64,000 nt of DNA from JAEXOD01 sp963667875 (GCA_963667875.2 CAXXGC010000013.1:248001-312000), one strand, 5' to 3'; shown: positions 25,525 to 34,410, counted from the first letter of the stretch. The notes: generated by a model not told the origin, from the sequence alone. Made by a program: numbers and translations.

Positions 25525-25544
25525 ATTTCGTTATATAACGAAAT
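25525..25544 (-). promoter_or_regulatory. Candidate ArsR-type operator upstream of arsC
   Basis: ATTTCGTTATATAACGAAAT is a perfect 20-bp palindrome in the leader of the ars genes, 133 bases before the arsC start. A half site, ATAACG, lies nearby at 25507. Symmetric sites of this size are typical for ArsR/SmtB repressors. No arsR gene lies in the window, so the regulator would act from elsewhere. Confidence 0.5.
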
Positions 25545-25605
25545 ATAGCAACCTTAAAAGATAAAGTCAACTGAATTTAAAAATATAATTGTAATTAATC
25601 AGGTT

Positions 25606-27411
25606 TTAACTTTGTTTAATTTTCATCAAACAGTTTTTGCAGTCAAATTGAAGCAGGTATTTGTTTTGATTGTTTTCCAAAAATAGAGGATTGTTATATT
25701 TAATTTTGTTATTTAATAAACAATCATCTATTTCGTATCTAATACAATATTTAGTAGTCATTAAATCAATTCCGTCTTCTTCAGTAATTTCAAATCCTGG
25801 TTTAACAGATTCGACTCCATGATTTTTATAAAAATGATTTGATAATTGTTAACAACATTTTCTTTGTAATTAACTGAAGTGTTTGGGTAGCGAATATCGG
25901 TTTTTTTATAATATGTAGTTTCTTTGATTAAAGAATTTATCCTTTTTTGCTCAAAGGAAGATAACAAATCACGTCTAATTTCGTTTATTTTACTAATAGG
26001 CAAATAATATGGAGTTGAAATATCAATATTAATATCAGAGACATTAAAAATTGTGTCGCCGGTTTTTTTGAATTGCGTTTTAATAATCTCCAACATTTTT
26101 GCCGGTTCTTTTGCAATTTCAAAATCAAGATTGTATTCTTTTGTTAAACTAATCCCGTCTTCATCAACAATATTACATGTTAAAACATTTAATATTTGCC
26201 CAATATTTATTGTAATATTTATTTTACGAATAACTTTTGCCTTTTTTAGTTCAGCAGTAAATTGATGATCGTGATTACGGAATATTTCCGTACCCGGTTT
26301 AATGTTAATTTTTTCATTTGAATAAATTGTTTTACCGGATACCTTATTAACCGAAAAACCTAATAATTTATTGTTTTCAAAATAACATAATCCATCACCG
26401 GGAATAATGGTTTTATCAGTATTAAGTACTATTTGATCATTTTGGCACTTTAATACTTCGCCAATCTTTTTTCCTAATGATTTTGGTGTAATCAAATGAA
26501 GCAACTTTATTTTGTCGTATGGTTATGTAATATTCTGTAAACCCTCTATTAAATGTTTTTTCAGGGTCAGGTTCAAATGGTATTGTTGAAAAACCGGATG
26601 AAGATTTTTGACCGTTAATTTTATTTAATACAATGTCAATTTGTTTTCTAAAATAAGAAGTAATGTTTTTTATATAAGTAATATCTTTTAATCGGCCTTC
26701 AATTTTGAATGAAGTAATACCGGCTAAGATCATTGGTTCTATATAGTTAACAAGGTTTAGATCATTAAGTGAAAGTAAACTTTTATCTGTTTTTATTTTA
26801 TAACCCTTATCATCGGTTAATGAATATTCCATTCGGCAGGGTTGGGAACAAACACCCCGGTTTGCACTCCTTTGGCAAATTGACTGACTTAAATAACACA
26901 AACCACTTAAACTAACACACAAAGCACCAAAAACAAATGATTCAAGTTCAATGGTTGTATTTTTTCTTATTTCCTTAATTTGATTTAGAGATAATTCGCG
27001 GGCTAAAATTATTCTATCAATTCCAATCTTATCAATAAATTTAATTCTGTCTAAATTGTAGTTATTTGTTTGTGTTGAAGCAAACAATTTTATTGGAGGA
27101 AGATCCATTTCAAGAATTGCCATATCTTGAAATATAATTGCATCCGCACCTATTTTGTATAACTCATTTATTAAATCTTTTACTTCGGCTAATTCGTTAT
27201 CATAAAACAAAGTATTTACAGTGATATATACTTTAGCCCAAAATATGTGGGCATATTCAATAAGTTTTTTTATATCACCTAATGAGTTGCCGGCTGATAC
27301 ACGCGCGCCAAACTTTGGACTTCCAATATATACAGCATCAGCACCGGAATTAATTGCGGCAATTCCGCTTTCTAAATCTTTTGCCGGTGCTAATAATTCA
27401 ATTTTATTCAA
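25606..27411 (-). CDS. Peptidase U32-family protein, reading frame broken twice
   Basis: The N-terminal 324 residues carry the U32 core: MNKIELLAPAKDLESGIAAI and the cysteine motif GALCVSLSGLCYLSQSICQ, RSANRGVCSQPCRMEYSL. The frame changes at ~26490, where GATTACACC would read in frame as GATACACC (SFDTPKSLGKKIGEV). A second break at ~25849 (one A missing) leads into EEFYK-like then VESVKPGFEITEEDG and TTKYCIRYE, and the product ends FDCKNCLMKIKQS at 25606. The restored protein is ~600 residues, normal for this type. U32 proteins such as TrhP and RlhA act in RNA hydroxylation rather than proteolysis. It lies 13 bases after the CotH gene and is probably co-transcribed. Confidence 0.85.
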
Positions 27412-27424
27412 AAATACCTTGTTA

Positions 27425-30400
27425 CTATTTTATTAATATCATTTTATTAAATTTCGAATTAATTCTATTACTTGCAAAATCATTTATAATAATAGAATAT
27501 ACATACATTCCGCTGCTGAAATTTGCCATATTTATTTGTTGTTCGTGAATCCCTAAACTTTGCAATCCTAATTCTTTAGATATTAATCTTTCACCCAATG
27601 TATTAAAAACTTCTAATTTAACATTACTTAAAGCAGGCAAATTGTAACGTATTGTTGTAGAAGGATTAAATGGATTAGGATAATTTTGGAACAAACGGAA
27701 ATCTGAAATAACAATTTCATCATTTCCTGATTCTATTTTAGTATAAGTATCGTTTAAATATCCGGGAGTTCCATATCTGTTTGATAAACTCCAATTGGTT
27801 GAAAGAGAATTATCAAATTGCGGATTTTTTAATGAAAGTGTTTTTCCTATTAAAGTAGAAACTAGAGGCCAATTTTCATTAACATTATAATGTACTTCAT
27901 CAATTGTTTGATTTAAATTATTTGATAAAACCACTTTTTCTTCATCACTGCCTAATCCAAAACTAAAACTGCCCACAAGTTTATTAAAGTTGGGATATAA
28001 AACTTTAAATTTAACAGTATCTTGACATAAAACTAAATAATCTTTACCATTAATTTTTAAATCTGATGGTATAATAAAAGAATTACCACTCAAATCGGAT
28101 ATATTCCAATTGTTTAATTCTACCATTGTTTCAAGAGGGTTGTACAACTCTATCCAATCTCCGGTATCAAATAAATCGTAAGATTTGTAATTAATTTCGT
28201 TTATTACAACATTTTGATTTTGTAATACATCTGGTTCAAAAATTGCAGATATGTTATTTGAATCGGCCAAACTAATTGTAATTTCTTTATCGGTTGAAGA
28301 GGAAACACCTTCCCATTTTACAAATCTGTAGCCCGGCATTGATACAGCTTTAATTTTTATAGGTACATTTTTAAAAAATGTTTGAACATAATTATTTTTA
28401 ATATCAATGTTTTGAACAAATATTTTTCCCCATTCGGGATTGTTGATATTAAAAGCAAAATTATATGTGCCGGCCAAATTAAAATATTCTTTAAGAAAAT
28501 TGCGCATAAAAGAGGGACGTTTAACAGCAAAATCGCGCATTATTTGAACTCCATTTTCCCAGCCGCCTGCAAATGATACCGATTGCGGCCAGCGTAATAC
28601 ATGTTTTGGTATTTCATTTTCAATCATAGCTTTAACGCTGTCAATTATACCAATAACATAATTTGGTTCAAATGTTACATTAATACGTGTTGCAAAACGC
28701 TGTATAAATTCATTTCTAAAATTAGTATTCTTTAATAGCTTACGCAGCATTAAAGTAGACCAAGTCGGACTTGGATAAGTGGTTGAAATACTGTCAACTG
28801 CTAATGCAAGGGTATTTGAATCAAATTGACCTTGACTATTACCTCCAAACATAAAATCCAAATCGTAAACCATAAAACGCCATCTAACCGAATTATCGCG
28901 AGCATGCCATAATTTTGTGTTGCTACCGGGCCAGTCGGCATTTGCACCGTAAATTTGACAAATTTGATAATCGATAAATTCATCAACATCTACAATACTT
29001 TTTATATAATTATATTTAGTTTCGTCTGTTAAACTATTATTTGTAAAATAGGTTATCATATTATCGTAAGCAACTTTATCACCATTATTTGCAGTAATAC
29101 CTTTGCTGTATTCAATTAAATCCAAATTATCTTCGGTTACTTGAAAATGTTCTTCAACATAATGTTCGTTTAGTTTTTCGCGTAAATTATGAATTCCCCA
29201 ATAATCACCATTTAAAAACATAACAGTCGGACGGTATGCCTGGCAGTCGATATCTGTGTTTTTCCTAAGTAATGTATGTATAAAAGCATCCCTAAACATT
29301 GTCCGCCACCAATCCTGTCCGGAACTGCGAAGTATAAAATTATTAAATTCGGTAATTTTTAAATCCGGGAATAATCTATATTTAAGCTTATCAGAACCAT
29401 AAATATCTCTAAAATAAAAAGCCAGTGATTTTTGAGGATATAAACGGGTACATCCGCCATAAATTTTTACACCTGCATCCACACAAAAAACACGTTCTTT
29501 ATTTTGTTCAAATAACTCAATTGTTATAGGTCTTTCCCAGTCCTGGTTCCAGTTGCGGGGTCCGGTACTACATAAAGCGGTAATTCCATTTGTTCCAATA
29601 ACATAAATTCCTGAAGTATCACTAAAAAAGTTATCAGGATTTGTAGAAATTGAAAAAATCGGCAAATCCGAATTTTCGTTAATAAAATATGTTTTTGTTA
29701 CAACTTTGCTACTCACATAACCTTCTTTAACAGCAATTGCTTTAACTACTACTGTTGAAGCAAGGTGCGGAGTGTATTGCAGTTGAAATAAAGTACTATT
29801 TGTTGTTGGAGTATTTCCGTCTAATGTATAATAAACTTTTGCTCCTTCAACATCACTGCTTAATATTAAAACGGGCATCCCTGTGTAAAAACCACTTTCA
29901 ATATTAAATTTGGGATCGAGCATTCTATTAAATATTGAACTTTCTAAATTTGCTGAAAGGGGAGTTGAAGGATTAAATAAATAAAAATCGTTTGCCCCGT
30001 AAGGATATCTACCGCATGATATATTTGGCTGCTGGACTGAAAATGTCAAGCTGTCGATCACATTTAATGTTGAGTTATATAATCCAATATATTCACCGGA
30101 AGCAGATAACTTAAAATTTGCATGTGCTCCTGTATTATAATCATCAGCCCACACTAATAAATAACCGTTAGCAGGAATAATTAAATCGGTAGTAAATTTA
30201 TATTTCTGTTTATTGGTTTTATCATCGGTAATTGAACATCCGTTTAAATTGTAAGGAGTGTTTGAACTATTATAAAGCTCTATCCAATCGCCGTAACCAT
30301 TATAATCGGGATCTAAAATTGTAGTTGAATTGGAAGCCATAAACTCGTTAATTTTTATTGTTTGCGAGTAGGCAAGTGTAGATAAACCAACCATTAATAA

Positions 30401-30436
30401 TACATAAACATAAAAAGATCGTATTGATAATAACAT
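27425..30436 (-). CDS. Secreted lamin-tail/CotH/T9SS-sorted protein
   Basis: The 1003-residue protein has a signal peptide (residues 1-24) and a lamin-tail domain with INEFMASNSTTILDPDYNG and DWIELYN (~28-150). A chitobiase-type beta segment (GAKVYYTLDGNTPTTN) comes next, then a CotH kinase-like domain (~255-640) with WGIHNLREKLNEHYVEEHF and YDLDFMFGG. A second lamin-tail domain (VVINEINYKS, DWIELYNP) precedes a type IX secretion C-terminal domain with LFQNYPNPFNPSTTIRY. CotH-like kinases phosphorylate secreted proteins; here the modules suggest a large surface or extracellular protein. It is intact, in contrast to the other T9SS protein of the window. Confidence 0.88.
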   Translation of the reverse strand: MLLSIRSFYVYVLLMVGLSTLAYSQTIKINEFMASNSTTILDPDYNGYGDWIELYNSSNTPYNLNGCSITDDKTNKQKYKFTTDLIIPANGYLLVWADDYNTGAHANFKLSASGEYIGLYNSTLNVIDSLTFSVQQPNISCGRYPYGANDFYLFNPSTPLSANLESSIFNRMLDPKFNIESGFYTGMPVLILSSDVEGAKVYYTLDGNTPTTNSTLFQLQYTPHLASTVVVKAIAVKEGYVSSKVVTKTYFINENSDLPIFSISTNPDNFFSDTSGIYVIGTNGITALCSTGPRNWNQDWERPITIELFEQNKERVFCVDAGVKIYGGCTRLYPQKSLAFYFRDIYGSDKLKYRLFPDLKITEFNNFILRSSGQDWWRTMFRDAFIHTLLRKNTDIDCQAYRPTVMFLNGDYWGIHNLREKLNEHYVEEHFQVTEDNLDLIEYSKGITANNGDKVAYDNMITYFTNNSLTDETKYNYIKSIVDVDEFIDYQICQIYGANADWPGSNTKLWHARDNSVRWRFMVYDLDFMFGGNSQGQFDSNTLALAVDSISTTYPSPTWSTLMLRKLLKNTNFRNEFIQRFATRINVTFEPNYVIGIIDSVKAMIENEIPKHVLRWPQSVSFAGGWENGVQIMRDFAVKRPSFMRNFLKEYFNLAGTYNFAFNINNPEWGKIFVQNIDIKNNYVQTFFKNVPIKIKAVSMPGYRFVKWEGVSSSTDKEITISLADSNNISAIFEPDVLQNQNVVINEINYKSYDLFDTGDWIELYNPLETMVELNNWNISDLSGNSFIIPSDLKINGKDYLVLCQDTVKFKVLYPNFNKLVGSFSFGLGSDEEKVVLSNNLNQTIDEVHYNVNENWPLVSTLIGKTLSLKNPQFDNSLSTNWSLSNRYGTPGYLNDTYTKIESGNDEIVISDFRLFQNYPNPFNPSTTIRYNLPALSNVKLEVFNTLGERLISKELGLQSLGIHEQQINMANFSSGMYVYSIIINDFASNRINSKFNKMILIK

Positions 30437-30576
30437 CGTAATACCTATTATAATAATAAATAATACTTAAAATAATTATAAATTTGATTAAAGTACAATA
30501 AATTTACATTTGATAAATAAAGTATTTGCATTACTAGTAAAAGTTTAGTAAGTTTGAGTTCTAAATTTTATGTCAT

Positions 30577-30662
30577 GCCGAAATGGCGGAATTGGTAGAC
30601 GCGCTGGACTCAAAATCCAGTTTGGCTCAAACCAAGTGCCGGTTCGAGTCCGGCTTTCGGTA
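30577..30662 (+). tRNA. tRNA-Leu(CAA), first member of the GIY-YIG tandem array
   Basis: The acceptor GCCGAAA pairs with TTTCGGT (one terminal wobble), with discriminator A. The anticodon stem CTGGA/TCCAG has loop CTCAAAA, giving CAA. There is a long variable arm (TTTGGCTCAAACCAAG), and the T-arm GCCGG/CCGGC has the normal TTCGAGT loop. The CCA end is not encoded. It is the only intact tRNA of the array. Confidence 0.94.
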
Positions 30663-30664
30663 CA

Positions 30665-30690
30665 AAAACCCTTTGAAAAAAGGGTTTTTT
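30665..30690 (+). terminator. Terminator after tRNA-Leu(CAA), repeated three more times
   Basis: A 10-bp stem (AAAACCCTTT with AAAGGGTTTT), GAAA loop and T run form a strong terminator. Copies occur at about 31112-31138, 31559-31586 and 32007-32033, always directly after a tRNA remnant, so each GIY-YIG gene is preceded by a terminator. Confidence 0.8.
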
Positions 30691-30719
30691 GGTTTTAAAT
30701 ATATTTAATAGGGCCAAAT

Positions 30720-30983
30720 ATGTTTACTATTTATTCAATTAAAAGTGTTAAACATAATTTTATTTATGTTGGAATTACTGAAAATGTAGATGAAAGAATT
30801 AAAAGACACAATTCGGGTTATAACCATTCTACAAAAGCATTTGCCCCATTTGTTTTATTCTATACTGAAACTGCTGAAAACGGCACAATTGCCAGACAAA
30901 GAGAGATTTATTTAAAAAGCAGTTCGGGGAAAAGATATTTAAATAAGATTCTCTTGGAATTTGAAATTAACAATAAAACATAA
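30720..30983 (+). CDS. GIY-YIG nuclease family protein, array copy 1
   Basis: The 87-residue protein matches the single-domain UPF0213/YhbQ-type GIY-YIG group. FTIYSIKSVKHNFIYVGIT holds the two signature strands (TIY and YVG), followed by VDERIKRHNSGYNHST with the conserved Arg/His, and ARQREIYLKSSSGKRYL carrying the Glu metal ligand. Such small nucleases cut DNA, but cellular roles are largely unknown. The gene starts 57 bases after tRNA-Leu(CAA), behind the terminator. AGGG eight bases upstream may be its ribosome-binding site. Confidence 0.87.
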   Translation: MFTIYSIKSVKHNFIYVGITENVDERIKRHNSGYNHSTKAFAPFVLFYTETAENGTIARQREIYLKSSSGKRYLNKILLEFEINNKT

Positions 30984-30990
30984 TATTTGG

Positions 30991-31110
30991 ATTGTGCAGA
31001 CGCGACTACCAAAGGGTAGTTAAACATGGACTCAAAATCCAGTTTGGCTCAAACCAAGTGCCGGTTTGTAAAGTCCGGTTTATAAACCGATTTTTGGTTT
31101 ACCGAGGTAC
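30991..31110 (+). pseudogene. Remodelled tRNA-Leu remnant 1
   Basis: The stretch keeps GCAGACGCG, the anticodon/variable-arm block GGACTCAAAATCCAG plus TTTGGCTCAAACCAAG, GTGCCGG and the final GAGGTAC. It has lost the acceptor 5' half. A 23-base segment with an ACTACC/GGTAGT hairpin is inserted before the anticodon arm, the T-loop is enlarged (TTTGTAAAGT), and a further hairpin follows. It cannot form a normal tRNA. Confidence 0.8.
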
Positions 31111-31167
31111 AAAAACCCTTTGAAAAAAGGGTTTTTTTGGTTTTAAATATATTTAATAGGGCCAAAT

Positions 31168-31431
31168 ATGTTTACTATTTATGCAATTAAAAGTGTTAAA
31201 CATAATTTTATTTATGTTGGAATTACTGAAAATGTAGATGAAAGAATTAAAAGACACAATTCGGGTTATAACCATTCTACAAAAGCATTTGCCCCATTTG
31301 TTTTATTCTATACTGAAACTGCTGAAAACGGCACAATTGCCAGACAAAGAGAGATTTATTTAAAAAGCAGTTCGGGAAAAAGATATTTAAATAAGATTCT
31401 CTTGGAATTTCAAATTAACAATAAAACATAA
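31168..31431 (+). CDS. GIY-YIG nuclease family protein, array copy 2
   Basis: The 87-residue product differs from copy 1 at only two residues: Ser6 to Ala (IYAIKS) and Glu82 to Gln (LLEFQINN). The GIY-YIG core, conserved Arg/His and RE Glu are unchanged, so it should be as active as copy 1. It is preceded by the same terminator and spacer. Confidence 0.86.
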   Translation: MFTIYAIKSVKHNFIYVGITENVDERIKRHNSGYNHSTKAFAPFVLFYTETAENGTIARQREIYLKSSSGKRYLNKILLEFQINNKT

Positions 31432-31438
31432 TATTTGG

Positions 31439-31558
31439 ATTGTGCAGACGCGACTACCAAAGGGTAGTTAAACATGGACTCAAAATCCAGTTTGGCTCAA
31501 ACCAAGTGCCGGTTTGTAAAGTCCGGTTTATAAACCGATTTTTGGTTTACCGAGATAC
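31439..31558 (+). pseudogene. Remodelled tRNA-Leu remnant 2
   Basis: Nearly identical to remnant 1, with the same inserted ACTACC/GGTAGT hairpin and enlarged T-loop. It differs in the last bases (GAGATAC rather than GAGGTAC). The shared lesions show that the remodelling happened before amplification. Confidence 0.8.
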
Positions 31559-31614
31559 AAAAACCCTTTGAAAAAAGGGTTTTTTGGTTTTAAATATATT
31601 TAATAGGGCCAAAT

Positions 31615-31878
31615 ATGTTTACTATTTATGCAATTAAAAGTGTTAAACATAATTTTATTTATGTTGGAATTACTACAAATGTAGATGAAAGAATTAAAAG
31701 ACACAATTCGGGTTATAACCATTCTACAAAAGCATTTGCCCCATTTGTTTTATTCTATACTGAAACTGCTGAAAACGGCACAATTGCCAGACAAAGTGAG
31801 ATTTATTTAAAAAGCAGTTCGGGAAAAAGATATTTAAATAAGATTCTCTTGGAATTTGAAATTAACAATAAAACATAA
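31615..31878 (+). CDS. GIY-YIG nuclease family protein, array copy 3
   Basis: The 87-residue product carries Ala at the IYAIKS position and Glu in LLEFEINN, plus two new changes: ITTNVD in place of ITENVD, and RQSEIY in place of RQREIY. The Arg-Glu of the latter motif is near the catalytic glutamate in this family, so the Arg to Ser change may weaken activity. Otherwise intact. Confidence 0.86.
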   Translation: MFTIYAIKSVKHNFIYVGITTNVDERIKRHNSGYNHSTKAFAPFVLFYTETAENGTIARQSEIYLKSSSGKRYLNKILLEFEINNKT

Positions 31879-31885
31879 TATTTGG

Positions 31886-32005
31886 ATTGTGCAGACGCGA
31901 CTACCAAAGGGTAGTTAAACATGGACTCAAAATCCAGTTTGGCTCAAACTAAGTGCCGGTTTGTAAAGTCCGGTTTATAAACCGATTTTTGGTTTACCGA
32001 GGTAC
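31886..32005 (+). pseudogene. Remodelled tRNA-Leu remnant 3
   Basis: Third copy of the tRNA-Leu-derived segment with the same insertions. One base in the variable arm differs (CAAACTAAG instead of CAAACCAAG). It is followed by the last terminator of the array and no further GIY-YIG gene. Confidence 0.8.
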
Positions 32006-32055
32006 AAAAACCCTTTGAAAAAAGGGTTTTTTGGTTTTAAATATATTTAATAAGG

Positions 32056-32342
32056 GCAAAATAAAGTTGCAAAAAAAAATACCGCTATCGAACCGTCAAC
32101 AAGTCAAGAATTACTTTTACCATCCGTATTCAATAAATATTTTATTATGTTGAAATTAAAATTCAAAAACTTGAACTTCAGGAGTAAATTAATTTCATTT
32201 ATCCAAAAATATAATTAATTCTACTTATTTATATTATGAAATTTTTAATAATCTATTATTTTTTTAATATATTTTATTTCTTAAATTGAAAAATTGTACA
32301 TTTATATATTGTATTTATACGCACTATAATTGGTAAAAACAA
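32056..32342. other. AT-rich gap upstream of the nuclease cassette
   Basis: No gene, tRNA or repeat is visible in these ~290 bases after the array breaks off. It must hold the promoter of the two-gene cassette at 32343; no clear Shine-Dalgarno precedes that ATG. Confidence 0.5.
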
Positions 32343-32918
32343 ATGACGCAAGACAAATTAATTAAACTAGATAACCTAATTTTACAAAAATATCGTGATT
32401 ATCTTCTTTCAATACATCCCATATTTAGCAAAATAGGGAAACGGAAAATTTTACATGGAGGCGGAACAATTCTCGAGAAAGATGACAAGTTTTTAAAAAA
32501 AGAATTAAATAGAATTGATTCTTCAATTGACTTTTGTAAAAAAGATATTTATGAGTACAATCTAATAGAGATATGTGGGAATATATATATTTTACTGACT
32601 CTTATGATTGATAAAATGTCTAATGAAATTTTTAAAAGAATAAGTGAAACTTGTGACTTTACTGGAAATTATATTGATAATAAAGGTGTTCCTTTCAATT
32701 TTGATCAAATTCTAGAGATGACGAAGATAATAAGTATTTCTTTTGAGCCGGACGGCAAACCAATTTTCCCAGATTTCTTCGTAAGAAATAATTGTATCTC
32801 GATTGAAAATATTCCTTTTAATGAACAACAAAAGGATAAACTAAATGAAATAATTATTAAAAAGCGGGAGGAATGGAATGCTAAGAAGTGTCATAGAAAA
32901 TTATCTTATATCCAGTAA
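32343..32918 (+). CDS. Hypothetical protein, first gene of the nuclease cassette
   Basis: I do not recognise this 191-residue soluble protein. It is Lys/Ile-rich and mainly helical. Notable stretches are LHGGGTILEKDDKFLKKEL (~37-55), IDFCKKDIYEYNLIEICGNIY and FEPDGKPIFPDFFVRNN (~137-153). Its last 41 bases overlap the start of the next gene, whose own SD (GGGAGG) lies inside it. Such coupling suggests the two proteins act together, perhaps as an accessory or immunity partner to the nuclease. It could also be one gene split by an indel, but the well-placed SD and ATG argue for two. Confidence 0.65.
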   Translation: MTQDKLIKLDNLILQKYRDYLLSIHPIFSKIGKRKILHGGGTILEKDDKFLKKELNRIDSSIDFCKKDIYEYNLIEICGNIYILLTLMIDKMSNEIFKRISETCDFTGNYIDNKGVPFNFDQILEMTKIISISFEPDGKPIFPDFFVRNNCISIENIPFNEQQKDKLNEIIIKKREEWNAKKCHRKLSYIQ

Positions 32919-34410
32919 AGAAATTCAACTTTTTGCACCATTTAATTTATTACTTGTAAGACAAGGTTATTACGATATTCATCTAATACATGGACCTCTT
33001 GAATTTGGGAAAGATTTTATTGCTAAAAGAAAATCAGGCAAAAAAGAAATACAATATATTTTTCAACTTAAAGCAGGCTCTATTGACTTATCAAGATTCA
33101 ATTCGGAAGTCAAACCACAACTATTAGAAGCTCTTACTAACAACTTGGCACATCCCAATTTTAATAAGAAGAGAACTATACAAGTTGTTTTTGTGTTATT
33201 TGGCAATATTAAAAATCAAGCCTCTATTTCATTTCAACAATTTAATGAATATGTGAAAAACACATTAAAATCATCTGCAATAATAATATGGGATATTAAT
33301 AAATTAACTCAAGACTTTCAAACAGTAGGTATTGAGGCTTTTTTTAATTTTCATAAAAACCCACTTTTAGTAAGTAGTTTTTATAACGAATATGCAAAAG
33401 TAAAAAATCAAGAATTATTAAGTACTTTTGACATTTACGAATATACAAATAGATGGCTTGTACTAGATATGGAAAATAATATTAATCAATTTCAAATAAT
33501 ATTTGAGACTTATTTATTTTCTACAATGCTTGTCGATCAAAATTTATATTACGAGGCATTATTATATGTAGCGCATTTACATAGAATAATTCTGAAAACT
33601 AATCATCATGAAAAAATTGTTAAAATAATTACGAATTATTTGGAATTTTTAACAACTTCATTTTATTTAACAAATAAGTCTTATTTTAGAGAACCAGATA
33701 CTTTGATATTTAATAGCGGATTATTTGATATTTTCCATTACCCACGTAAATGTTTACAATTTATTGAGATATTATCTTTGAGCATTTTACTCTCAACAAA
33801 AGATGATTCTAACATTATTAAAGCTTTTTTAATTCTTTTAGAGGAAAAAGGCACTTACCGAATTTTAAGTGATAACTATGCGATTACAATTATCTTAATT
33901 TATTTAGTGTTAAAAAAGATTAACAAATTAATTCTTTTTAAAAAATATATTACAAATACAGCAGTTTGGCTTTGTGATCGTTATGAGAATTTCGGTCTAT
34001 CACAAATTGGTGCAACGTTTCAAGATGAACTAGAACAGTTAACTTCGGAAGTAATAGAAGGTCTAAGCTATCAAAAAAATGTTTGTAGTTTTGCTGCATC
34101 AATTATTCTTGATTTAGTTAGTAAATTAAAAGATGACCAAATGTTAAGTAATATAATAAACGATTTTCAATCTGTTGGATTAATCTTAGAATATTATCAT
34201 TTCGAAAACGAGAAAGATATTTTCAACTATGAAAATAGTATTATTCAGACTGAATGTGATTATAAAAAAATATTTGAATCTAATAACTCTCAATATATTG
34301 GTTTTAGATATCAATATGACCCAATTAATATTTCGACTGATGAAGCTATTTTACTTATGTTTTGTTTACGCGATAGATATTTCCCTGAAATAATATTCAA
34401 GATCAAATAA
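32878..34410 (+). CDS. Large protein with N-terminal PD-(D/E)XK-like nuclease signature
   Basis: The 510-residue protein has the order Glu7, then GPLEFGKDFIA with Asp46, then IQYIFQLKAG with Gln63 and Lys65. This spacing matches the E...GxD...QxK core of Mrr/RecB-like PD-(D/E)XK nucleases, with a hydrophobic strand VVFVLFGN after it. Residues ~150-510 are alpha-helical without a recognised motif and might be a repeat-type sensor domain. GGGAGG lies before the ATG at 32878. Next to a tRNA-Leu array, with no housekeeping function visible, it may be an anti-phage or DNA-targeting system. The nuclease call rests on motif spacing only. Confidence 0.6.
   Translation: MLRSVIENYLISSKEIQLFAPFNLLLVRQGYYDIHLIHGPLEFGKDFIAKRKSGKKEIQYIFQLKAGSIDLSRFNSEVKPQLLEALTNNLAHPNFNKKRTIQVVFVLFGNIKNQASISFQQFNEYVKNTLKSSAIIIWDINKLTQDFQTVGIEAFFNFHKNPLLVSSFYNEYAKVKNQELLSTFDIYEYTNRWLVLDMENNINQFQIIFETYLFSTMLVDQNLYYEALLYVAHLHRIILKTNHHEKIVKIITNYLEFLTTSFYLTNKSYFREPDTLIFNSGLFDIFHYPRKCLQFIEILSLSILLSTKDDSNIIKAFLILLEEKGTYRILSDNYAITIILIYLVLKKINKLILFKKYITNTAVWLCDRYENFGLSQIGATFQDELEQLTSEVIEGLSYQKNVCSFAASIILDLVSKLKDDQMLSNIINDFQSVGLILEYYHFENEKDIFNYENSIIQTECDYKKIFESNNSQYIGFRYQYDPINISTDEAILLMFCLRDRYFPEIIFKIK

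Larger units (their letters stand above)
30663..32055 (+). repeat. Tandem array of three ~447-bp tRNA-remnant/GIY-YIG units
   Basis: The spacer and GIY-YIG gene that follow the tRNA are repeated at 448- and 447-base intervals (gene starts 30720, 31168, 31615). Each repeat also contains a remodelled tRNA-Leu piece and an AAACCCTTT/AAAGGGTTT terminator. The array ends with a third tRNA remnant, terminator and a truncated spacer (TTTAATAAGGGCAAAATA) near 32055, where similarity stops. The copies are nearly identical, so the amplification is recent. Confidence 0.85.

Noticed and set aside
24968..26504. Programmed frameshifting in acr3, arsC or the U32 gene
   Set aside because: Each break needs a different single-base correction in a plain base run, with no slippery heptamer plus structure, and intact homologues do not use recoding.
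32343..34410. One gene split by a frameshift instead of two
   Set aside because: The second frame has its own ATG with a well-spaced GGGAGG, and the first ends naturally 41 bases later, unlike the run-length breaks elsewhere. Homologues would settle it.
30577..34410. Integrative element at tRNA-Leu(CAA)
   Set aside because: No integrase or clean direct repeat of the tRNA 3' end beyond the cassette at 32343-34410 was found; the remnants belong to the tandem array only.
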